Of a DNA stretch of 64,000 nt, positions 1 through 8,008 are shown in pieces. The notes beneath the pieces are model-generated. The model was not told the DNA's origin. It saw only the letters and a program-made list of their open reading frames with translations, and made no database searches. Made by a program: the position numbers and the translations under genes. Position 1 is the first letter of the stretch, and each line of letters begins with the position of its first letter. This DNA comes from CAJXII01 sp965242915 (lineage in GTDB: Bacteria; Campylobacterota; Campylobacteria; Campylobacterales; Arcobacteraceae): assembly GCA_965242915.1 (NCBI GenBank), contig CBDETN010000019.1, positions 1 through 64,000 on the forward strand. The letters run 5' to 3'.

Positions 1-1
1 T

Positions 2-1006
2 AATTTAACCATAAAAGATGAACTAACAGACTTTTTACTTTATACTACACCAAATAGTGATATAAAAGTAGAAATTTATATGCACAATGAAACAGTATGG
101 TTACCTCAAAAAAGAATAGCAGAACTTTTTGGAGTTGATAGAACTGTTATAACGAAACATTTAAAAAATATATTTGAAAGTGAAGAATTAGAAGCAGATT
201 CAGTTAGTGCAAAAATTGCACATACTGCTTCTGATGGTAAGAATTATAATACAAAATTTTATAATCTTGATGCAATCCTTTCAGTTGGTTATCGGGTAAA
301 CTCTTCACAAGCTACACAATTTAGAATATGGGCTACTAAAATATTAAAAGAGTATATCATCAAAGGCTTTGCTATGGATGATGATAGAATGAAAAACGGT
401 CGTTATTTTGGTAAAGATTATTTTAAAGAACTACTTGAAAGAGTTCGTTCAATTCGTACAAGTGAAAGAAGAATATATCAACAAATAACAGATATATTTG
501 CAGAGTGTAGTATAGATTATGATAAAAATTCAGAAGTTACAAAAAACTTTTATGCAACAGTACAAAATAAATTTCATTATGCAATAAGTGGAAAAACATC
601 AGCAGAAATAATTTACAAAGAAGCAGACCAAACAAAACCATTTATGGGATTGCAAACTTGGAAAAATTCCCCAGAGGGTAGAGTTTTAAAAACAGATACA
701 GTTATTGCAAAAAATTATCTTAGTATTGATGACATAAAAGACTTGGAAAGTGCAATAAGTGGATACTTTGATTATATTGAAAGAATTATAAAAAACAATA
801 CAACTTTTACTATGGAAAGCCTATCAAATTCAGTAAATAAGTTTCTTGAATTTAACGAGTATAAAATACTTGAAGATAAAGGAACAGTTTCAAGAATTCA
901 AGCAGAACAAAAAGCATTTAATGAATATGAAGAATTTAATAAAATTCAAAAGATAGAATCAGATTTTGATAAAGAGATGCAAAAGATTTTAAAAGAACAT
1001 AAATAG
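2..1006 (+). CDS. RhuM family protein, 5' end outside the window
   Basis: The reading frame is open to the left edge. An ATG lies at 80, but the 26 codons before it encode FLLYTTPNSDIKVEIY, which continues naturally into the conserved RhuM N-terminus VWLPQKRIAELFGVDR, so the true start is upstream of the window. The N-terminal part (to about residue 125 of the visible protein) looks like a helix-turn-helix DNA-binding region, followed by the RhuM-type helical domain with YRVNSSQATQFRIWAT. RhuM proteins are widespread accessory proteins of unclear biochemical role, often found beside type I restriction genes or in genomic islands. The rest of its own neighbourhood is off the edge. The family call is good; the function is unknown. 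Confidence 0.82.
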   Translation, partial: NLTIKDELTDFLLYTTPNSDIKVEIYMHNETVWLPQKRIAELFGVDRTVITKHLKNIFESEELEADSVSAKIAHTASDGKNYNTKFYNLDAILSVGYRVNSSQATQFRIWATKILKEYIIKGFAMDDDRMKNGRYFGKDYFKELLERVRSIRTSERRIYQQITDIFAECSIDYDKNSEVTKNFYATVQNKFHYAISGKTSAEIIYKEADQTKPFMGLQTWKNSPEGRVLKTDTVIAKNYLSIDDIKDLESAISGYFDYIERIIKNNTTFTMESLSNSVNKFLEFNEYKILEDKGTVSRIQAEQKAFNEYEEFNKIQKIESDFDKEMQKILKEHK

Positions 1007-1082
1007 TTTTTTAGATTATATTTAATATGATTATAGTGTATTTATGGTAAAATAACTACTAAATTAACAAAAGGTTAGAATA

Positions 1083-1682
1083 ATGATAAAAAATATTTTT
1101 GGTGTATTAATACTTGCTGGATATTTGAATGCAGGTTTAATAAATGCCATCGCTGTAATTGTAAATGATTCTGTTATAACATTATATGATATTGATGAAG
1201 TTATGGAGCAAAGAAAATCTTCTCATAACCAAGCAGTAAGTATGTTGATAGATAAAATATTATATGAAGAAGAAGTTAAAAGATATAACTTAACTATTTC
1301 TAAAGAGGAAATTTTGTCTTATATAGTTAAATTAGCTCAAGCTAATAGTATGACTATGATTGAATTTAAAGAAGCTGTAATAAAACAAAATCAAAATTAT
1401 CAAGTATTTGAAGCTGATATAAAAAAACGACTGTTAAATCAAAAATTAATATCTAAAATAGCAACAGGAAAATTACAGGTTGCTAACGATGATGATATAC
1501 AATTGTATTATGATAATAATATTGAACAATTTAGAGAAAATAAAAACACTATTCAAGTATTACCGTTTGAGCAGGTTAAAAATAAAATTTTTAATTTAAT
1601 TATGAATCAAAGGGAACAAACATATTTAAAAGAATATTTTGAGACTTTAAAAATAACAGCCGATATAAAAATTATAAGATAA
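1083..1682 (+). CDS. SurA-like periplasmic chaperone lacking a PPIase domain
   Basis: The protein has 199 residues with a hydrophobic signal peptide (about 1-20), then AIAVIVNDSVITLYDIDEV, the typical start of the SurA/PpiC N-terminal chaperone domain. The helical chaperone region runs to about residue 150. It then passes straight into the closing helix (FEQVKNKIFNLIMNQ) without a parvulin domain, whereas SurA-like relatives of about 270 or more residues carry one. It probably assists outer-membrane protein folding as a chaperone without isomerase activity. The start is supported by AAAGG before ATG 1083. It lies 29 nt upstream of gatB in the same direction, so co-transcription is likely. Confidence 0.75.
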   Translation: MIKNIFGVLILAGYLNAGLINAIAVIVNDSVITLYDIDEVMEQRKSSHNQAVSMLIDKILYEEEVKRYNLTISKEEILSYIVKLAQANSMTMIEFKEAVIKQNQNYQVFEADIKKRLLNQKLISKIATGKLQVANDDDIQLYYDNNIEQFRENKNTIQVLPFEQVKNKIFNLIMNQREQTYLKEYFETLKITADIKIIR

Positions 1683-1711
1683 AAAATAGTAAGATAAGAA
1701 GGAATAAATAT

Positions 1712-3136
1712 ATGTTTGAAGTAGTAATAGGTTTAGAGGTTCATGCTCAGTTAAACACAAATAGTAAATTATTTTGTAGTTGTGCTACAAGTTTTGGAGA
1801 AGCACCGAATACAAATGTTTGCCCTACATGTTTAGCCCTGCCTGGAGCATTACCTGTGATAAATAAAGAAGCAGTACACAAAGCAATTCAACTTGGAACT
1901 GCAATAGATGCAAAAATAAATAAAAAATCAATTTTTAATAGAAAAAACTATTTTTATCCTGATTTACCTACGGGTTATCAAATATCTCAATTTGAAGTAC
2001 CTGTTGTAGGTGAAGGTGAAGTTATCATTGATTTTCCTGATGGCAGTCACAAAAGAATCGGTGTTACAAGAGCACATTTAGAAAATGATGCAGGTAAAAA
2101 TACTCATGAGGGAGATCATTCAAAAGTTGATTTAAATAGAGCAGGGACACCTTTGCTTGAAATCGTATCTGATCCTGATATGAGAAGCAGTGAAGAGGCA
2201 ATTTTATATCTTAAAAAACTCCACTCAATTGTAAGATATATTGATATTTCAAATGCAAATATGCAAGAGGGAAGTTTTAGGGCAGATGTAAATGTATCTA
2301 TTAGACCAAAAGGTGATACAAAACTTTATACTAGATGTGAAATTAAAAATATGAATAGTTTTAAATTTATTGAAAAGGCAATTGCCTATGAAGTACAAAG
2401 ACAAGTTGAAGCTTGGGAAGATGGTGTTTATGACCAAGAAGTTGTTCAAGAAACTCGTCTTTTTGATGTATCTACGGGAGAAACTAGAAGTATGAGAGGG
2501 AAAGAAGATGCCGCTGATTATAGATATTTTCCAGATCCAGATTTGCTTCCTTTGGTTATAACAGATGAGATGATAGAAAAGTTTTCACAAATTCCAGAAC
2601 TTCCAGATGCTAAAAAAGCTAGATTTGTTAAAGAGTTTGGATTAAAAGAATATGATGCAGGTGTTATTTGTGCAACAAAAGAGATGGCACAATATTTTGA
2701 AGATATGATGGGGCAAGGTATTAGCGGTAAAGCTGCAACTACTTGGCTTACTGTTGAATTACAAGGAAGATTTAGTGAGGGTATGAATGTAACAACTTCT
2801 CCTGTAGATGCTATAAAATTAGGTACCTTAGTGAAAGCTATTGAAAGTGGAGATATCTCTGGAAAAGCCGGAAAAGAAGTGCTTGACTATTTAATGGAAA
2901 ATGATGCTGAGGTAGATGCTGTTATTGAAAAACTTGGACTTAAACAAGTAAGTGATGATGGTGCGATATTGGCAATCATTGATGATATCTTAGCTAATAA
3001 TCAAGACAAAGTAGAACAATACAAAAGTGGAAAAGATAAATTATTTGGATTTTTTGTAGGTCAAACTATGAAAGCAAGTAAAGGTAGTGCAAATCCACAA
3101 GTTGTGAATAAATTGCTTAAAGATAGATTGGCATAA
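1712..3136 (+). CDS. gatB: Asp-tRNA(Asn)/Glu-tRNA(Gln) amidotransferase subunit B
   Basis: This is the GatB subunit (474 aa, normal length) of the GatCAB amidotransferase, which phosphorylates and amidates misacylated Glu-tRNA(Gln) or Asp-tRNA(Asn). The N-terminus FEVVIGLEVHAQLNT, the CSC/CPTC cysteines of the zinc site near residues 22-40, and the motif HLENDAGKNTH are hallmark features. The C-terminal part is the YqeY-like tRNA-binding domain. AAGGA precedes ATG 1712. gatC is found about 16 kb downstream in the window; gatA is not here. In Campylobacter jejuni gatB is directly followed by gpsA; here two extra genes intervene. Confidence 0.97.
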   Translation: MFEVVIGLEVHAQLNTNSKLFCSCATSFGEAPNTNVCPTCLALPGALPVINKEAVHKAIQLGTAIDAKINKKSIFNRKNYFYPDLPTGYQISQFEVPVVGEGEVIIDFPDGSHKRIGVTRAHLENDAGKNTHEGDHSKVDLNRAGTPLLEIVSDPDMRSSEEAILYLKKLHSIVRYIDISNANMQEGSFRADVNVSIRPKGDTKLYTRCEIKNMNSFKFIEKAIAYEVQRQVEAWEDGVYDQEVVQETRLFDVSTGETRSMRGKEDAADYRYFPDPDLLPLVITDEMIEKFSQIPELPDAKKARFVKEFGLKEYDAGVICATKEMAQYFEDMMGQGISGKAATTWLTVELQGRFSEGMNVTTSPVDAIKLGTLVKAIESGDISGKAGKEVLDYLMENDAEVDAVIEKLGLKQVSDDGAILAIIDDILANNQDKVEQYKSGKDKLFGFFVGQTMKASKGSANPQVVNKLLKDRLA

Positions 3137-3153
3137 AAATATAAAGGCAACAA

Positions 3154-4527
3154 ATGAAATTAAAAGTAGAAAACTTAGCAAAAATACGACAAGCAGAAGT
3201 TGAAGTTAAAAATTTAACATTATTTGTTGGGCAAAATTCTACCAATAAGAGTTACATGGCTCATATTATTTATGAATTGTTTAAAGAAATATCTAGTTTG
3301 GGTGGTAGAAAAAGAAATTGGAATAAGCAAAATCAGATACAATCATCTATTGTAAATCAATTATCAAGTAATTATAGTGAATATTTTAAGTCTATAAAAA
3401 AAAGTTATTCTGAAGAAATTGAGGAAGAACAAATTGATTATGATGAATTTGAAAAACAAATTTGGACTATAGTGTCTTGTCAAATAGATGATATAGAATA
3501 TTTAACAAAAATTTTGCAAGATATAAATCAATTAGTATTAAATGAATTGGTAAAACTTATTAATAATAGTTTTAATACTAAAATTAATATTTTAGAAAAA
3601 CTTTTAATTGAAACAGAAGTCATACCAGAAAAGGTAATAAAAATTTATTGTGATACTCCTTTGGAGTATTTTAGTGAAGAGGAAGAAAATATACCTCTTA
3701 GAATAATGCATAGTTTAATAAATACATCGATTAATAAACTATATAATATACTAAATGATTATGACAACTCTTATTATTTCCCAGCTTCAAGAACAGGTTT
3801 TGTATTAACTCAGGAAGAGATATATGCAGGAATATTTAGAGATAAGTTTAGAGGACAAGCTAGTGCAACAAAACTAGGAGAACCTACAATAGATTTTATT
3901 CAAAAGTTTGCCGATATAAAAATGAATAATATAAGAAATATTAGAAGAAAAAAATCTTTATCTAAAATACAAAAATTAATTAACTTTCTTGAAAATAACA
4001 TTATTAAAGGTTCAATTAAAGAAAATACAACAGAACAAGGTTACACTAATTATTATCTTTCTGTAAAGAATACAAAAATAGATTTACATATGGCTTCTTC
4101 TGCTACACTTGAAACTTTACCATTTATAGTATTTTTAAATAATACACAAGATATTAAAAAAACTTTTTTTGTAATTGAAGAACCGGAAGCACATCTGCAT
4201 CCAAAAGCTCAAATACAAATGGCAAAATTTATCGTGATGTTATCTAATGCTGGAGCTAAAGTGCTTGTAACTACACATAGTGATTATATCTTGGGAGAAA
4301 TAAATAATTGTATCAAAAAATATGAATTAAAGATACAATCAGATGATACTATATCAAAAGAGAATATTTCGGCTTATTTATTTAAAAATGATAAAAATGA
4401 GACAGAAGTTAAAGAATTGCAAATTGATAAATTTGGTATAACAAATGAAAATTTTGATGAAGCTTTAGATGAACTACTTGAAGAAAGTGGTCAATTAACA
4501 GATAAGATTTTAGAAGATGAAAAGTAA
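3154..4527 (+). CDS. AAA/ABC-like (OLD-type) ATPase of a putative two-gene defence cassette
   Basis: The protein has 457 aa and the split architecture of SMC/ABC-like defence ATPases. At the N-terminus is a P-loop at residues 26-33, GQNSTNKS, in which the usual glycine before the lysine is asparagine. A long insert (about 45-310) contains FPASRTG near 209. The signature region MASSATLETLPF lies at 313-324, Walker B FFVIEEPEAHLHP at 338-350, and TTHSDYIL at 373-380. These are features of predicted ATPases in abortive-infection and overcoming-lysogenisation families. It follows gatB by 17 nt and overlaps the next gene by 11 nt. Its position inside the gatB-gpsA operon suggests an inserted cassette. 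The family call is firm; the defence role is inferred. Confidence 0.85.
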   Translation: MKLKVENLAKIRQAEVEVKNLTLFVGQNSTNKSYMAHIIYELFKEISSLGGRKRNWNKQNQIQSSIVNQLSSNYSEYFKSIKKSYSEEIEEEQIDYDEFEKQIWTIVSCQIDDIEYLTKILQDINQLVLNELVKLINNSFNTKINILEKLLIETEVIPEKVIKIYCDTPLEYFSEEEENIPLRIMHSLINTSINKLYNILNDYDNSYYFPASRTGFVLTQEEIYAGIFRDKFRGQASATKLGEPTIDFIQKFADIKMNNIRNIRRKKSLSKIQKLINFLENNIIKGSIKENTTEQGYTNYYLSVKNTKIDLHMASSATLETLPFIVFLNNTQDIKKTFFVIEEPEAHLHPKAQIQMAKFIVMLSNAGAKVLVTTHSDYILGEINNCIKKYELKIQSDDTISKENISAYLFKNDKNETEVKELQIDKFGITNENFDEALDELLEESGQLTDKILEDEK

Positions 4528-4933
4528 GCTTGATACGCTTTTTTATGAAGTTGAAGAGTGTAAAGAAAATAAATGCAAAATAGATAAAAAAGATATAACT
4601 TTTATATTTAAACCAGATAATGGACTTAAAAATGCAGTATTACAAAAAGAATTATTTGGTGATGCTCCAAAATTATGCGATTGTATAATTAAAAAAGAGA
4701 AACTTATATTACTTGAAATAAAATGTGGTAAGGTCACTTTTCGTATCTTGAAAGAGATAAAAGAACAATTAGGAAATGTAACAAAAATCTTAAATAATCA
4801 AGATATATCTTTTGATAGAATTGTATTTATTTATGATAGTTTGGATAATGCCAAATTAAAACATACGTTTGGTATGATTGCCAGTACTAGATTAGAAGCT
4901 ATACAATATAAGAGTAAGGCAATCAAGATATGA
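4517..4933 (+). CDS. Small PD-(D/E)xK-like protein, partner of the upstream ATPase
   Basis: This 138-residue protein has no close family I recognise. Residues 50-70 (APKLCDCIIKKEKLILLEIK) give D55, then a hydrophobic strand with E67-x-K69, the spacing of a compact PD-(D/E)xK nuclease core. A helix with Q84 follows, and a second beta strand FDRIVFIYD lies near 99-107. This is suggestive rather than conclusive. The start overlaps the ATPase gene by 11 nt and its stop overlaps the gpsA start (ATGA), so it is translationally coupled on both sides. By analogy with ATPase-plus-nuclease defence pairs it could be the effector subunit. Other possibilities are a TOPRIM-like or purely structural partner. 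Confidence 0.6.
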   Translation: MKSKLDTLFYEVEECKENKCKIDKKDITFIFKPDNGLKNAVLQKELFGDAPKLCDCIIKKEKLILLEIKCGKVTFRILKEIKEQLGNVTKILNNQDISFDRIVFIYDSLDNAKLKHTFGMIASTRLEAIQYKSKAIKI

Positions 4934-5832
4934 GAAAATCAGCAATTGCAGTTATAGGTGCTGGGAAGTGGGGGCAAGCTCTTCACTTTGCACTGTCTTG
5001 GAAACAAAAATGTTTAATCACAAGCAGGACTAAAAAAGATATAGAAAATTTTGTATCTTTAGATGAAGCTTTACAATGTGAATATTTGGTTATCGCAATC
5101 CCTGCTCAAAGTATTCGACAATGGTTAAGTGATAATTTCAAATTTAACGGGCAAAAAATACTTGTCGCTGCTAAAGGGATAGAAGCCAATACAGGAAACT
5201 TTTTAAACGATATTTATAAAGAGTTTGTGCCTGAATCAAATCTTGGATTTATTTCTGGCCCCTCTTTTGCATCAGAGGTTATAAAAGGGCTTCCTACTGC
5301 ACTTATGATAAATTGTATAAATAAAGAACTTTACGAAGATTTTCATAAATTTTTCCCACCATTTATAAAAACTTATTACAGTGATGATGTTATAGGTGCT
5401 GAAATAGCGGGAGCTTATAAAAATGTATTGGCAATTGCCAGTGGTATTTGTGATGGTTTACACTTAGGACAAAATGCGAGGGCTAGTTTGATTTCTCGTG
5501 GATTGGTTGAGATGTCAAGATTTGGTAAGTATTACGGTGCGAATGAGGAAACTTTTATGGGATTAAGTGGTGCGGGAGATCTATTTTTAACTGCATCTAG
5601 TGAACTTAGTCGTAACTTTAGAGTTGGATTGGGACTTGCCCAAAATAAAAGTTTAGAAGTTATTTTGGAAGAATTGGGTGAAGTAGCTGAGGGTGTAAAG
5701 ACAAGTGAAGCTATTTATAAATTATCACAGGAAAATAATATATACACACCAATAGCCAATGAAGTAAAATTTATACTTGACGGTAAAGATTCTAAAGAAA
5801 GTTTAAAAGATTTATTGAGTAGTGCAAAATAA
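4930..5832 (+). CDS. gpsA: Glycerol-3-phosphate dehydrogenase [NAD(P)+]
   Basis: GpsA makes sn-glycerol 3-phosphate from dihydroxyacetone phosphate for phospholipid synthesis in the cytoplasm. The 300-aa protein begins IAVIGAGKWGQALHF (Rossmann GxGxxG) and contains AAKGIE, GFISGPSFASEV and the catalytic-lysine segment AGAYKNVLAIASGICDGL. The substrate-binding motif LSGAGDLFLTASSELSRN is near residues 216-233. The length is slightly shorter than the usual 330. The ATG overlaps the stop of the preceding small gene, so its translation is coupled to the inserted cassette. Confidence 0.96.
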   Translation: MRKSAIAVIGAGKWGQALHFALSWKQKCLITSRTKKDIENFVSLDEALQCEYLVIAIPAQSIRQWLSDNFKFNGQKILVAAKGIEANTGNFLNDIYKEFVPESNLGFISGPSFASEVIKGLPTALMINCINKELYEDFHKFFPPFIKTYYSDDVIGAEIAGAYKNVLAIASGICDGLHLGQNARASLISRGLVEMSRFGKYYGANEETFMGLSGAGDLFLTASSELSRNFRVGLGLAQNKSLEVILEELGEVAEGVKTSEAIYKLSQENNIYTPIANEVKFILDGKDSKESLKDLLSSAK

Positions 5833-5857
5833 AAGATTAAAAAAGGAAATAAAATAT

Positions 5858-5887
5858 ATGATGACTAAAAGGAATTACTATGTGTAA
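5858..5887 (+). other. Nine-codon upstream mini-ORF overlapping the aldolase start
   Basis: ATGATGACT begins a mini-ORF encoding MMTKRNYYV and stop. Its eighth codon overlaps the ATG of the aldolase gene at 5880 in another frame, and it terminates 5-7 nt inside that gene. An almost identical mini-ORF with the same geometry precedes yaaA at 16517 (20 of 25 nt identical up to the downstream ATG). It may couple or regulate initiation. Whether it is translated is unknown. Confidence 0.35.
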
Positions 5888-7844
5888 AAGTTTATGGAAT
5901 GATAATGAAGCCTCTAAGTTCAAAACAGACCTGGATTTAAGAGTTTATACATCAAGATTATTAGGGCAGGATTCATCTTTGGTTTTACATGGCGGCGGAA
6001 ATACTTCTGTTAAATCTACTGCTACAAATTTGTTTGGGGAAACTGAAGATATTTTATATGTAAAGGGGAGTGGTTGGGATCTAGCAACTATTGAACCTGC
6101 CGGTTTTGCTCCTGTTAAGATGGATATGCTTCTTAAAATGGCCAAATTAAAAGAGTTAGATGATACTAATATGGTGAAGTACCAGCGAATGGCTATGATA
6201 GATCCATCTGCTCCAAATCCATCTGTTGAAGCTATTTTACATGCAGTTATCCCTTTTAAATTTGTAGATCATACTCATACTGATGCTGTGGTTACTATTA
6301 CAAATACTGCAAATGGTGAAGAGCGAATTAGGGAACTATATGGAAAGAAAGTTTTAGTCATACCTTACATTATGCCAGGATTTGTTCTTGCTAAACTAAT
6401 CTATGATATGACCAGAGATGTGAATTGGGATGAATTGGAAGGGATGGTTTTATTAAATCATGGTCTTTTTACTTTTAGCGATGATGCTAAAAAGTCTTAT
6501 GAAAAAACTATAGAGTTAGTTGATAAAGCTGAACAGTATTTAAAAGATCAAGGAGCTTCTTTAGAGATAAAAGAACAAGTGTCAAATATCTCAACTTTAG
6601 AATTAGCACAAATTAGAAGAGAGGTTTCTATTTTAAAAGGATGCGCAACTATTTCTATTTTAAATGATTCAAATGAAGCAATTGATTTTTCACAACAAGA
6701 TATAGAAAATATAGCTCAAAGAGGACCTTTGACACCTGACCATGTAATAAGAACTAAAAGAATTCCAGCAATCTTAGGTGATACTTTTAAAGCTGAGTTA
6801 GCTGATTATGTAAAAGAATATACAAAATATTTTGAAGATAATAAAACGATTGAAACTTTATTAAATCCAGCACCAAACTTTGCAATATTAAAAAACAATG
6901 GTACTTTGTCTTTTGGTAAAAATGCAAAAGAGGCAAATATAATCAAAGATATAAATGACCATACTTTTGAAGCTATTTTAAAAGCCCAAATATTAGGTGG
7001 TTACCAAGCTTTAAGTGCTAAGAATATCTTTGATGTAGAGTATTGGGAACTTGAACAAGCTAAATTGAAAAAAAGCGGAAGCAGTCCAGAATTTAGTGGA
7101 AAAGTAGCTCTAGTAACTGGGGCTGCCAGTGGAATAGGTTTGGCAATTGCTAAGATGTTAAACTCAAAAGGGGCAGCAGTTGTAGCACTTGATATAAATC
7201 CTGATATCCAAACATTGTTTAAGGTCGCTGATATGGTTGGAATTAAATGTGATCTAACATCAAGTGATGATATTCAAAATGCAGTTGATATTGCAGTTAG
7301 AAAGTTTGGAGGTATTGATATCATTGTAAGTAATGCAGGGATATTTACTCCAAGTGAAAATTTGGATAGTCTTAGTGATGAGAATTGGGATAAAAGTATA
7401 GCTATAAATCTTACTTCTCACCAAAAACTTATCAAATATACAGCACCGTTTTTAAAATTAGGAATTGATCCTGCAATCGTAATGGTAGCATCTAAAAACT
7501 TCCCGGCACCCGGGAAAGGTGCGGCTGCATATTCAGTTGCAAAAGCTGGACAAACACAATTAGCAAGAATAGCGGCATTAGAATTAGGGGAATATGGAGT
7601 AAGGGTAAATACTTTACATCCACATGCAGTATTTGATACAGCAATTTGGACTGAAGAAGTTTTGGCAAACAGGGCTCGTGCATACAATATGAGTGTTAAA
7701 GAATATAAAACAAATAATGTGCTTAAAACAGAAATAAGATCAGATAATGTAGCTGAACTTGTCTGTGCGATGGCAGGAAAGCCTTTTGCAAAAACAACCG
7801 GTTCACAAGTTGCAATTGATGGCGGAAGTGATAGGATAATCTAA
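5880..7844 (+). CDS. Bifunctional class II aldolase / short-chain dehydrogenase (RhaD-RhaE type)
   Basis: This 654-aa fusion has an N-terminal class II (metal-dependent) aldolase of the rhamnulose-phosphate type. GGGNTSVK is near residue 38 and the zinc histidines are in HTHTDAV near 131. After a linker, the C-terminal SDR domain starts near 410, with TGAASGIGLAIAK for NAD(P) binding, NAGI, and the active-site Y-x3-K in AAAYSVAKAG. Such fusions cleave a phosphorylated deoxysugar and oxidise the resulting lactaldehyde. The substrate here is unknown. The likely sugar kinase partner is the lsrK-like gene at 14953, now separated from it by the restriction operon. Start ATG 5880 has AAGGA at 5868-5872. 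Confidence 0.88.
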   Translation: MCKSLWNDNEASKFKTDLDLRVYTSRLLGQDSSLVLHGGGNTSVKSTATNLFGETEDILYVKGSGWDLATIEPAGFAPVKMDMLLKMAKLKELDDTNMVKYQRMAMIDPSAPNPSVEAILHAVIPFKFVDHTHTDAVVTITNTANGEERIRELYGKKVLVIPYIMPGFVLAKLIYDMTRDVNWDELEGMVLLNHGLFTFSDDAKKSYEKTIELVDKAEQYLKDQGASLEIKEQVSNISTLELAQIRREVSILKGCATISILNDSNEAIDFSQQDIENIAQRGPLTPDHVIRTKRIPAILGDTFKAELADYVKEYTKYFEDNKTIETLLNPAPNFAILKNNGTLSFGKNAKEANIIKDINDHTFEAILKAQILGGYQALSAKNIFDVEYWELEQAKLKKSGSSPEFSGKVALVTGAASGIGLAIAKMLNSKGAAVVALDINPDIQTLFKVADMVGIKCDLTSSDDIQNAVDIAVRKFGGIDIIVSNAGIFTPSENLDSLSDENWDKSIAINLTSHQKLIKYTAPFLKLGIDPAIVMVASKNFPAPGKGAAAYSVAKAGQTQLARIAALELGEYGVRVNTLHPHAVFDTAIWTEEVLANRARAYNMSVKEYKTNNVLKTEIRSDNVAELVCAMAGKPFAKTTGSQVAIDGGSDRII

Positions 7845-7947
7845 GTAATTTTTTAAATTGTAATTTTTATTGTATAAATGATATAATCTACTAATTATTA
7901 TACATAATATAAAATGATGACATATTGTTTTATAAAAGTATTACAAT

Positions 7948-7975
7948 TTGACATACTTTTTAAATAAATTAAAAT
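7948..7975 (+). promoter_or_regulatory. Sigma-70-type promoter of the hsdMS-mcrBC-like operon
   Basis: TTGACA at 7948-7953 and TAAAAT at 7970-7975 are separated by 16 nt, about 34 nt before the methylase start. It lies in the 164-nt gap after the aldolase gene, so the island seems to have its own transcription start. No clear palindromic operator was seen. Confidence 0.55.
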
Positions 7976-8008
7976 AATGTTATATAATTGTCAAAAAAAG
8001 GAACTAAT

